This document shows, in pieces, positions 11,152 to 20,946 of a stretch of DNA of 64,000 bases; position 1 is the first letter of the stretch, and each line of letters starts with the position of its first letter. The notes beneath the pieces were generated by a model. It ran no database searches. It saw nothing but the letters and a program-made list of their open reading frames with translations, and was not told the DNA's origin. Source of the stretch: Camillea tinctor (taxonomy: Eukaryota > Ascomycota > Sordariomycetes > Xylariales > Xylariaceae); the NCBI GenBank assembly GCA_022578605.1, contig MU394061.1, forward strand, positions 1 to 64,000, written 5' to 3'. The position numbers and the translations under genes are program-made.

Positions 11152-12325
11152 TCAATCAAGATAGGTGTATGACCAAATGCGCAGGCGCATGTCTCCAGAA
11201 GTCGTGGCGAAGTAACGGCCAGTCGGACTGAGAGCGACTGAAAGAACAGTATTTTTGTGGCCCTGAAGCACGAACTGGATATCACCTGTTTTCTGATCCC
11301 AGAAGTGTATCCGATGGTCCTTTGACCCAGAAATGATCCACCGCACGTCGGGTGTCGCTGCAACAGAGAGAACGAAATCCTGCACTGTAAGTTTGCTATT
11401 ATTCTGCAAGAATTTTATGAGATACTTACCCGATGACCATAAAAGGTCGATATACATTCCCCTCCTTTTATATCCTGGTCAGGAATTTCTGGGCCAACAG
11501 CTAACTTCCACAGTTTGATCGTTTTATCCAAGCTGCCGCTGATAAGTTTCTCTCCCGTTGGAGAGAAAGCCACAGAGTAAACACCATCCTTATGGGAATC
11601 GGGACCTCCAAAACGACCAACGAGAGAGCCAGTAGCGATGTTCCAAACCCTCACGGTATTGTCTTCGGAGCCAGCGGCAATGTATTTCGCGTTGGGAGAA
11701 ATAGCTACGCTCCTTACGTAGTCATAGACAGCGAATGTCGAGATTTCACATCCGGATTCGTTGTCCCAGATTCTAACAGTGTTGTCAGAACCTCCTGACG
11801 CAATTCTGTGGCCATCACTAGCAAACTCTAAAGCACTTATTTCTCCTAGGGGACCGGAAAATATGTTGCAAATGGTTTTGGATTGTATATCCCAGACCTC
11901 GATATTATCAGCACAAAGGAACTAAGGCGGTAGATCAGACTTACTCTAATCTGCGATTTCTCACTTCCAGTGACGAGATATTTGCCATCGGGACTGAAAC
12001 ACACCGCTCGAATGTAATTGGACCCCCCATCATCTACCGAACTGTCACGGAAGTCGAAAACCTTCTCACCAGTCATCAGATTAAAAATATGGGCCATATG
12101 GTTAGAGCCGGTTGTGACATAATTACCATCGGCACTATATTTGAGGCAGACAACGACGTTTTCGTATGGTATATATACCATACGAACCAGATTGACATCT
12201 AACCTGCGAGGAATACGCGGATTGAACACAACGGACCAGTCATCCTTATTCACCTTATAGCAAGCTGGAATTTCGTCCACGTCAAAACCCTTCGATGACA
12301 TGCCCGGGTATACCTTAGTAATCAT
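11152..12325 (-). CDS. Tup1/TupA-like WD40 repeat protein lacking the N-terminal domain
   Basis: Exons (minus strand) are 12325-11945, 11897-11430 and 11379-11152, separated by 47- and 50-bp introns, giving 358 residues. The sequence follows the C-terminal propeller of the Tup1/TupA/RcoA corepressor closely. It begins with a [17 protein letters not shown] lead-in. WD blades follow: [112 protein letters not shown] and [20 protein letters not shown]. Canonical Tup1 has roughly 250-300 more N-terminal residues (tetramerisation and Ssn6-binding); these are absent. The frame is open a further 25 codons upstream of 12325 (to an AG at about 12390) but has no ATG, so an upstream exon is possible. It is divergent from the SNF2 gene with about 360 bp between starts. 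Probably a truncated paralogue, not the main corepressor. Confidence 0.8.
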
Positions 12326-12577
12326 TGGGCGCAATAGAGCAACAATGTCTTCGTGGGGAGATGCTCTTTCCAGAATGTCCTCATCGACTAAGTTTTACAG
12401 CCACAAATCTAGGCTAACCAGCCGGTTAGGTCTTTCTTTCTTTTCTTTTTTTCTTTTTTTTGACTCCTTCAACAGTTTAGAAAAAAAATTCAATTAGAAT
12501 GGCTAGGTAAGCTAAGTCATATGTCATAGAATCTTCCTCGAGCATTACAATTACGACCAGGTCGATAAAACAGCGGC

Positions 12578-12584
12578 TATAAAA
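12578..12584 (+). promoter_or_regulatory. TATA box of the SNF2-family gene
   Basis: TATAAAA lies 102 bp upstream of the plus-strand ATG at 12686, within the roughly 360-bp region shared with the divergent WD40 gene. Its position favours 12686 as the real start, although the reading frame is open upstream of that ATG. Confidence 0.45.
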
Positions 12585-12685
12585 GGAGAGCTCAAGACTC
12601 AAGTGGCCTCAAATCGGAGAGATACTTACCATTCTATCCAACTGATGTTACATCTACTGGTCTCGTATTGCCTTCTAAAATCGAA

Positions 12686-15670
12686 ATGGGTGACCATGAA
12701 GTCTGTTATGGCACAGTAAGTTGAAAATCTGCTAGAAATAGATTGTCACGTCTCACACTTTATATTTATTAGTTATATGATGCAGCGGCAAAACCCCTGA
12801 GCAGAACCAGTGTCTCGTTAGATTTATTTAGTACCGATCACAATGCACAATTTACAAGCTTCCACCTACGACGACAGGGTCACATATATTTTCTTTACTC
12901 CGAAACCGATGTGGAGTTTGCGGTCCTGGACAGCCGGACCGCCTCCAAACTGGATGCCATCAGAGACACACCAATGGTGCGATTTGAAGCCGTCGTTCGG
13001 TCCAGCATTGCTACGAAGCGTCAGCGAGGGATTAATCAAGTATTGCGACTACTCACCATCTCAGTTAACATATTCGGCCCGAAACTGGCAGCAGACGATG
13101 CAGCATCCCGATTATCAAAACTCTCTGCATACCTCCAACATCCCGAATGGCTGCATACAGAGGTCGAATACTACAATCCACAATTTCTCACATTTCCTGA
13201 CCAAAAATTGAAAATGAATGAACTTATTGGCATTGCCAATAGTTCTCCATGGGTTACTAAGATAAAGATATCGGAAGAGATTGGAAACATACTCGAGCCG
13301 TTGACACATGTGGCTTCAGACAGGAACATGGAGTTGCTTGAGGGGCTCACCTCAAGACTGAAAAGGTAGGTATTAAAAAAAGGAATCCGATAACCTTGCT
13401 AAGAAAGTATAGACACCAAGAGGATGGTTTATGTTTTATTCTTCAACGAGAAGACGAAGGATTTAGCAAGAAACTCTTGTTACGGATATGCCAAGACATA
13501 GTGATTGAGTAAGCCAAATCTGACTGCTCTTTTTAGATGAATCCGGCCGGCTCACTCTTATTAGAACTGAAGAACCACCACCGGGATATCTAGGTGGGCT
13601 AATCGCAGATGTAATGGGGCTTGGTAAAACACTTACTATCCTTGCGGGAATCCTACATTCTGTTCCAGAAGCAGTGGATTTCGCCAGCTTTTACGGAGCC
13701 CCAGAATGTAAATACCCGGCGAAGATTCGCACGAAGGCGACATTGGTAGTTGTATCATCAGCTCGTAAGTCGAAGAAGCCACACGTTTGGTGTTTGTCTA
13801 ATCAATTGCAGAGCTCCTTGAAAGTTGGGAGTCCGAAGTACAAGCGTGAGCAATGATAGCCTGCCTCGCAGATTTAATAACTGATTTTCTCAGTCATATT
13901 TCTCCGGGAGCTCTGAGTTCCGTTCGTTTCCATGGTCAGGATCGGCCTCGAGATCCAGAAGCTCTGAGGTCAGTTGACTTAGTATTAACTACGTATGCAA
14001 CACTAGCGGCGGACCATACAGGCCGACATGTCCTCCATCAAATAGAGTGGTTTCGCGTAGTACTGGATGAAGGTAGAGAATCCAAGTTGACTCTATGTTC
14101 AAGGTGTTATGCACCTCCTCTTTGAAATTAATTACTAACTAAATCAAGCCCATTGGATTAGAAATCCTAGTTCTAAGCAATTTTGGGCAGCAGTAAGCCT
14201 TTGCTCTAGGAGAAGGTGGTGTCTGACAGGCACTCCTATTCAGAATAAACTAGAAGACCTAACCTCTCTGGCTCAATTCCTCCAACTCCCACCCTTATCG
14301 ACGAAAGCAACTTTCCAAAGACACGTTCTAGCCCCGCTTTCACAAGGAGGCCCTAACTTCGCAAAGCCTCTTCGAGCGTATCTGGAAGCTTATTGCTTGC
14401 GGAGAAGTGAAAAGTGCCTAAGTCTACCCCCTTCGCGGCAAGAAGATGTAACACTCCAACTGTCATACGAAGAGCAGAAACTTTACGAGTCTCTATTAGG
14501 GGAAACTAGACGGCAAATAAACTCTCTTATAAGCAAGGGAGACACCATCAAGTGTAGTATTCCTTTTCGTGCAATGCTGAAGATGCGCATGCTCTGCAAC
14601 TTTGGAACATTCCCGTCGATCAAGTCCAACACCAATTTTCTAGAACAATCAGGTTTAGAAATTGGATGTGAACGCTGCTCAGCTACAGACGAAGACACTC
14701 GTGTTCTTCTGAGTAACTACTCTTTCTGTCCAGACTGTGGGAGGCAATTACGTCCGTCTAGCCCCCTCTCAGAATCTGTTGATAGTCAGACAACGGATGC
14801 GGATAGCATCTGTATCAACACAATGCCAGTCCTCGACGGGTCAGCCCAAATTTTGGGTGCAGGGATAAACCATACCCTATCGACTGGCTTCTCTACAAAA
14901 CTTTCTGCTGTGGTGCAAAATATAACATTCGGTGGTCCCGAATCTAAGAAGTAGGTATTCTCGCCTTGCTGACAGTGGTTTGCGTTGACCTAGGTAGCAT
15001 TGTCTTCTCTTATTGGACCTCGACACTGGACCTTCTTTCTAAGTTGTTAGAACAAGCAAGAATCCCATACTGTCAGATAGACGGCCGGGTAGGTTATGTT
15101 GAAAGATCCACACGGCTCAAAACCTTCAAGGAAGATCCTCAAGTGCTCGTCCTGCTTATGTCCATTGGTACAGGTGCTGTTGGGTGCGTTGATCCCAGCC
15201 AAATAGCCCTTTGCCTATAGGTATACTGATCTTGTAACAGGTTGAATCTCACAGTTGCCAATCGAGTGCACATTGTCGAGCCGCAGTGGAACCCATCGGT
15301 TGAAGAACAAGCAATTGCGCGGGCCCTGAGAATGGGCCAGACTAGAGAAGTCACAATAGTGCGATATATGATGGAGAAGACAGTGGAACAGGTGCTTCGC
15401 TTGAAAACGGGTCTGCGCAGGTATACATTTGGCTAATTACTTGCAGAATATCATTAACCTCCAGCAAAAGAAGAAACGGCTGGCGAAGTTCACCTTCGAC
15501 GCGGGGACGAAAGAAAACCTCTCCGGAACGATTGAAGTAAGACACAGCAGATATTGAAGACCTTGAACCATGCTAACAGATCGCAGGATCTCAAATCAGT
15601 ACTGGACATAGGTTCTCAACAGAGTATGAGAAGCGGAATATGTGGAGATGACCCAATATGGGATTATTGA
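12686..15670 (+). CDS. SNF2-family DNA-dependent ATPase (Rad5/HLTF-like)
   Basis: Exons inferred: 12686-12715, 12773-13365, from 13413, about 13524 (or 13537)-13764, 13812-13845, 13894-14072, 14148-14950, 14998-15183, 15241-15391, 15447-15536 and 15587-15670. The order is as in fungal Rad5/HLTF-like proteins: an N-terminal MGDHEVCYGTLYDA region; HQEDGLCFILQRED (Q-motif region); Walker A in ADVMGLGKT; DEAH split by the intron at 14073-14147; LTGTPIQNKLEDL; a CERC...FCPDCG zinc module; and helicase motifs V and VI (GTGAVGLNLTVANRVHIVEPQWNP, then QAIARALRMGQ). Such proteins translocate on DNA and remodel chromatin or ubiquitinate repair factors. Two cautions: motif VI has ALRMGQ where VHRLGQ is usual, and exons 3 and 4 do not join in frame (stop at 13510, only 28 bp to the next AG, wrong phase). 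The gene may be damaged or have an unseen intron. Confidence 0.8.
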
Positions 15671-17866
15671 TTTCTCATGAGACAAAATAGAGACAACCAC
15701 TGGCTGTAGTTAATACAATTTAGAAAGTTTCACCCTTACTGTATAATATGAACTATCTAGTGCTCTGAATAGTCATGGTGGTTGGTTGAAGTTTACATCA
15801 TCTATATATATACCTCGCTTTGGGTATATGCGAAGGTTATTTACCAATGTTCACCGCTCAGTCAACACGCTCTTGATTTGATTGCCTAAAATCTTCACAA
15901 ATTACTAAAGGCTAAAAGTCCATAATAAAATTGTAACCAATAATAGCTTCATACTCAGGTATCTAAGAGTTTTATATAAACCGTAGGGAGATCTTACCTT
16001 TGCTATATCATTATTATCACTATAGGTAGTTGTCGGATATAATACATATTAATCCCACTACGCGTTGGCAAGTATCATAACAAGAATCTTGATAATGATG
16101 CATGAGGTACGAATACATTGCCACCAAAATTTAAAGTTGATATAGCTGAAAAGGTAGAGACACACAATTGGGGAGAGGAATTCCTTCGCAGTATGCAACA
16201 AGGGGGAATCTTATACATAGGTATGTCAAAAAATATGTAATATTCACATGAATAAAATAGATTCGAATAACCTACTATTAGGAATCATAGATCATTTAAT
16301 TAAAAACGTGGTAATATATACCATAGCAGCAATACATATACCACAGTAACGATATCATAAGTACCTCGATGTTATAGTTCTGGTTCCAGTATCCTACACA
16401 ACCACATCGAGATTTCTGCCATTCGTGATAACAACGAAAAATGATATGCTGGTTTTTTTTGCCCCACTATGACTAAATATCAATTCTTTAACATCATTCC
16501 TAAGATCTAGATGAGCACTGATAAATATATGAAAAGACGTGATATAAGTCAACGTCGTATCTAGATCTCTAGGAACACACATCGGTGCATTATTTCTAGA
16601 AAATCACTCATATATATTAATAGAATCTATTGGAAGATCAGAAAACGAGATATCACTGGTCCAGACTTGAGGTGATACCTAAAGGAGAACTCTCTACCTC
16701 TCAGTGCTCTCACAGAGATGATCATTTTCCTGTTCAAGCTTCCCGAGAATTCCGTTCTCAGTCGTCCATCATCATCCTAACACCATCGTCGATTCAGCGG
16801 AGTTTGAGCCCACAGCAACAATTTTTTACAACGAGGAACACTCAGTTTAATTTCATGCAAGTCTAGTTTTTTTTTTTTTGCAAAATCATAGATCAAATTC
16901 TACCATATGAGAAGCTTGGTAGAATTTTATTATGAAACGTAGAATAGCTCTATTCTATCGTCTTTACGTTATATAGCATCAGTAAAATATGGTATTCTCC
17001 CCCCTTTCATAATCTCTCTGAGTTATGATACGCTTTCGAAGCTACAAGAATAACATGCTCACTAATATGCGCCAACTTAGTATGATACTATAGAATACTA
17101 GTTATCATCCTAGGCTTAGGTGTATGTAATGCTTCTCATTTCCTCATTCGATGATTGGAAGTTATCCCCCGAGGTTTCCCAAAGAGGTAACCTGGTGTCT
17201 CATACATAGCGCCCTAAAAGTTATGATCGGCACGATGTTCCGCAATGCAGGAGCAAAGCTCAAGGAAGAGAGGATCATGGGTGTTTTTGTGGGAAGCATA
17301 ACATGAGATTCTCAGATACTGTGATCAATTCTCCAAAGTTCAACGTCAGGTTATTATGCCGAAATCAACTCACGGGATGGGATAACGCATATCTATAATC
17401 GACAAATTAATCCAAGCTGGCAACACAAATCTAGCAGGTGTGTTAATATTAATGAGTCTCGTGGTCCCAAAAGACGTCAAGTTGCACAATATTAATTAAT
17501 GCCTAACTATTAGCACTCCAACTATATGATTAGGAAAGCCATTGGAGGCATTATACATGAGCCTTGCAGGGGACTGGTCCCGGACCTGGTTTCTGTTACC
17601 ACCAAGCAAGCGCCAAGCCACGTCACACCCTACACGAAGCGTCTATGAGTTGCTATAACGTTGCATTCTATCAGTATTTTAATATAATTTTATTTCAACC
17701 CGCTGTGCAATCCCGTCCGGCCCTTTACCTGACCGTAGCCCGGGAGCCCTCCCTCCACACACTATGATCTATGATGCCATCAGGGGGAAGGAGTCATCTT
17801 CTCCAGTCTGGAGGACATGCGGCCCGTACAGCCTGTTGGAGTTCCAGCGGCAGCAGCATGGATATG
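15671..17866. other. Intergenic region, no gene seen
   Basis: About 2.2 kb of AT-rich sequence between the SNF2 gene and the AA9 promoter. Only short open frames without family features are present. A perfect 11-bp hairpin at 16895-16927 is listed separately. Confidence 0.5.
16895..16927. repeat. Short perfect inverted repeat (hairpin)
   Basis: AAATTCTACCA at 16895-16905 is exactly repeated in inverted orientation at 16917-16927, with an 11-nt loop. A second small palindrome (AGAATAG-CT-CTATTCT) follows within 15 bp. Function unknown; it could be a relic of a small element. Confidence 0.6.
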
Positions 17867-17872
17867 TATAAA
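17867..17872 (+). promoter_or_regulatory. TATA box of the AA9 gene
   Basis: TATAAA lies 111 bp before the ATG at 17983. About 110-120 bp further upstream, CTCCAC (around 17753-17758) fits the reverse complement of the CreA/CRE-1 site SYGGRG. That would agree with carbon-catabolite control of a cellulolytic gene, but a single degenerate match is weak evidence. Confidence 0.45.
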
Positions 17873-17982
17873 ATGGGTCAACTCAGACTCTCAGAATCTC
17901 GTTCTGCAAGCTCCAGGTACAGTCTGCCGAAAACTTCAAGATCGTCCCTCATCATCCTCCACCGTCTGAAGAGAAAACGAAA

Positions 17983-18850
17983 ATGAAGTCCGTTCTCGCT
18001 CTTGCCCTTCTGGGCGTGGCCCAGGCCCACTGTGAGTTAACTACATCCCGAACAACCATCTGAACGCTGCTAACACACCCGACAGACACCTTCGTACGTG
18101 CATGCTCAACCCGTTGATCAAACCACAAACCGCTTGCTAACACCCCACCCCCAGCCCGGCCTCATCTACAACGGCGAAACGCAAGAGGACTGGACCTACG
18201 TGCGCAAGACCACAAACTTCAACTCGCACGGGCCCGTCCAAGACGTCACCGACAGCCAAATCCGATGCTACCAGCTCGCGGCGGGGGCCGAAGGCGCGAA
18301 AACCATGTCTGTGCAAGCGGGCGACGAAGTGGGGTTCCGGGTGGACCCGGAGATCCAGCACCCGGGGCCTCTGTCGTTCTACCTAGCCAAGGCGCCGGAC
18401 GGGGCGACAGCGGAGACGTTCGACGGAGACGGGGCAGTCTGGTTCAAGATCTACGAGGACGCGCCGACGTTCGGGGCGCAGGCGGTGACGTGGCCGAACG
18501 ACGGGCTGAGCGAGGTGTCGGTGGCGCTGCCGCCGTGCCTGGCGGAGGGGTACTACCTGCTGCGGGTGGAGCACATCGGGCTGCACAGCGCGGGCAGCGA
18601 GGGCGGGGCGCAGTTCTACCAGGCGTGCGCGCAGCTGCACATCTCGGGGGGCACGGGGGCCAAGACGTTCGAGGGCGTGGCGCTGCCGGGGGCGTATAAG
18701 GTGAGTTGAACTACGGGGAGTCTGGGGGGTATGTATGTGTGACTGACGAATTGCCGCGTCTAGGCTTCCGACCCGGGCATCTTGATTAACCTCTACAACC
18801 CGATCCCGACGAACTACACGGCGCCGGGCCCGGCGGTGGTTTCTTGCTAA
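17983..18850 (+). CDS. AA9 lytic polysaccharide monooxygenase (secreted)
   Basis: This is a copper enzyme that oxidatively cleaves cellulose or hemicellulose outside the cell. Exons are 17983-18031, 18086-18093 (only 8 bp), 18155-18700 and 18764-18850, giving 229 residues. The signal peptide is MKSVLALALLGVAQA; cleavage leaves His16 as the mature N-terminal histidine of the copper brace. The other copper ligands fit His88 (IQHPGPLSFYLAKAP, mature 73) and Tyr174 (QFYQACAQLHISGG, mature 159), with second-sphere His163 and Gln172. The 8-bp exon encodes most of the Tyr-Thr-Phe that follows His1. The C-terminus (GAYKASDPGILINLYNP) matches the family, and there is no CBM1 or linker. Exon 3 is much more GC-rich than the surroundings. 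It converges on the CYP53 gene. Family assignment is firm; substrate and C1/C4 regioselectivity are unknown. Confidence 0.93.
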
Positions 18851-19416
18851 AGGAGGATAGAGGAGTTGCGGCTGGTGGGAGACCGGCTTGAAAGGCTATG
18901 GGAGGCGTGCATACGCCGGCGTTTGAAGGATGGTATGCATTAGTGTTATTGTTTAAGATGTCTAAGAGATCGTAAAGGCCAATATTGTGTTTGTTACTGA
19001 GGAAGCAAAGCAGATAGTTATGCAGTTAGCGAACTCAATATCTTCTTTGAGATATAACTTAAAGTTGCCCACTGCTTTTATGCATAGGATAGGGCATGTC
19101 CCACGGTCTACTGTCATGCGTAGTGGCTTATAAACTTGGGTACTCATCTCTGTAGATTCTGAGGACGGTGTGCTCACAATGGGATTATACCCAGCAGTGG
19201 AGAGGTAATGAGATAATGGCTATACAGTAATTACAAGTACACGATCAACCATAGCAGTATCAACAAACGGCAACCTTCTCAGGATCCCTTCTCCTGAACT
19301 TAGCATACTGCCTGCCATTCTTTCGTTACACGACAATCGTGAAATCGTAGATCATAAGTCATTCGAAGGCAATCGCTCAACCGATTGCAAAAAGACACTG
19401 TTCGAAAGCAAAACTC
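18851..19416. other. Intergenic region between convergent genes
   Basis: These 570 bp lie between the stops of the AA9 and P450 genes. No structure was recognised. Confidence 0.5.
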
Positions 19417-20946
19417 TTAGTGCCTCTTCTTGAGCCCAATCTCCAGCGCCAGTGGCTTTCTCAGGAAGCCCTCGCGCGTCTCCATGACCTCCTGGCGCAG
19501 GAAAACATCGAAGCGGCGGACCCAAGTGGCGGCGATCATCTTCATCTCCATCTCGGCGACGTTGCGTCCGACGCAGGCCCGGGGGCCGTAGCTGAAGGGG
19601 ATGAAGGCGTTCTTCTGGCGGGGCGTGACGCTCTCCCAGCGCTCGGGGCGGAACTCGTCGGCGTCGGGGCCCCAGATCTCGCGGGAGTGGTGGATGGTGT
19701 ACGTGGGCACGCTGAGGACGGTGCCGGGAGGGAAGTAGTGGCCGCGCAGGTGGATGCCCTTTGAGTCGGCGGGGATCTCGCGCGGTAGGCCGATGCCCGA
19801 GGTGGAGTGGATGCGCAGGGTCTCGTTGATGACGGCCTCGAGGTACGGCAGGTTGCGGACGGCTTCGTAGTCGGGCACTTTGACGTCGGGGTTGGGCATG
19901 GCGCGGTCGAGCTCGGCCTGCAGCTTCTGCAGCACGCCCGGGGTCCGGGCCACGTGGTAGAGCAGCGCGCACGACGAGTTGGATGTGGTGTCGGAGCCGG
20001 CGATGAGCTGGGTCAGGGCCTCGGCGGTGAGCTCCTCGAAGCCCAGGGGTTCCCCCTTCTCGTCGCGCCCTTCCTGCAGCCGCGCGAGAAGATCCTTGCG
20101 GCCGGTCTCAGGCGGGTTCTCCAGACGGTCCTTGACCCGCGCTATGGCGATGCCGGCTAGGTTCTCCACGGCCGCGAGCCCCTTGCTGAAAAATGGGTCG
20201 GGTAGCCACTTCGCATATGGCTTCAGCTGGGGCAGGCAGCCAATGGTGGCAGACACCTCACCGCGTCGGTTCAGAATCTCGACAGCAGGGGCGTAGACGG
20301 GCGGGGCGTCAAATGATGAGCGGACCTCGGCAATGTCGGCACCAGCTTTGAGCATGCCAAATGGGGCACCAAAGGCGAGGTCCCCGATAGTGTCGAAGGC
20401 AACGTAATTGAACCACTTTAAGCAGTCGACATGGGCAACGCGGCTGGGGGACTTGTCAACCAGCTCGTCCCACCTATCAACAAAGGTCTCGAGGTTGTGG
20501 TGAATGTACGGCTCGAACTGGCCAACCGACTTAGGCGCAAACGTGTGAGACACCATCTTTCTCTTGCGGGTGTGCTCGATGCGGTTCCTGGTGTTGAAGA
20601 GGCCCCGTCTGATAGAGACGAAGGCATCGTAGAAGTCCGACTTCAGGAACCCGTTTCCATGGCCGTAGATGACCGGTATAGCATCGTCGTCGGCGATGCT
20701 GACGTGGTTTGGCTGGATCCGCACCATGGGACCTAGCTTCTTGTGCATCTCATCCGCAACCAAGAATCGCTTCCCCCGGCGGCAGACGTAGAGAAGCCAT
20801 AGGTTGGTGAACTGCGCAGGGAAAGGTGCAGGGATGTCCCGTAGATGAGAATAGGTGACAAAATAAGGGTAGACGAAGTAGGCGACGATAGCAACGCAGC
20901 CTGCAAGCAGAGCCCACGACGATGAGAGAATGCCCAAGATGGCCAT
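19417..20946 (-). CDS. CYP53: Cytochrome P450, benzoate 4-hydroxylase-like (CYP53 family)
   Basis: A single-exon P450 of 509 residues. An N-terminal membrane anchor (about residues 5-30, SSSWALLAGCVAIVAYFVYPYF) is followed by the LRDIPAPFPAQFTNLWLLYVCRRGKR block and RIQPNHVSIADDDAIPVIYGHGNGFLKS, which I recognise as characteristic of fungal CYP53 benzoate para-hydroxylases. The I-helix motif is AGSDTT, the K-helix is ETLR, and the heme loop is FSYGPRACVG with the ligand at Cys458. CYP53 enzymes hydroxylate benzoate to 4-hydroxybenzoate in the endoplasmic reticulum, feeding the beta-ketoadipate pathway and detoxifying plant phenolics. The first in-frame ATG (20946) gives the usual length; the open frame continues upstream without an ATG. 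GC content is high, as in the convergent AA9 gene. Substrate inferred from family only. Confidence 0.88.
   Translation of the reverse strand: MAILGILSSSWALLAGCVAIVAYFVYPYFVTYSHLRDIPAPFPAQFTNLWLLYVCRRGKRFLVADEMHKKLGPMVRIQPNHVSIADDDAIPVIYGHGNGFLKSDFYDAFVSIRRGLFNTRNRIEHTRKRKMVSHTFAPKSVGQFEPYIHHNLETFVDRWDELVDKSPSRVAHVDCLKWFNYVAFDTIGDLAFGAPFGMLKAGADIAEVRSSFDAPPVYAPAVEILNRRGEVSATIGCLPQLKPYAKWLPDPFFSKGLAAVENLAGIAIARVKDRLENPPETGRKDLLARLQEGRDEKGEPLGFEELTAEALTQLIAGSDTTSNSSCALLYHVARTPGVLQKLQAELDRAMPNPDVKVPDYEAVRNLPYLEAVINETLRIHSTSGIGLPREIPADSKGIHLRGHYFPPGTVLSVPTYTIHHSREIWGPDADEFRPERWESVTPRQKNAFIPFSYGPRACVGRNVAEMEMKMIAATWVRRFDVFLRQEVMETREGFLRKPLALEIGLKKRH

Noticed and set aside
18265..18699. Long alternative frames over the AA9 and P450 genes on both strands
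   Set aside because: They are Gly/Arg/Ala-rich shadows caused by high GC content, while the AA9 and P450 frames carry complete family motifs.
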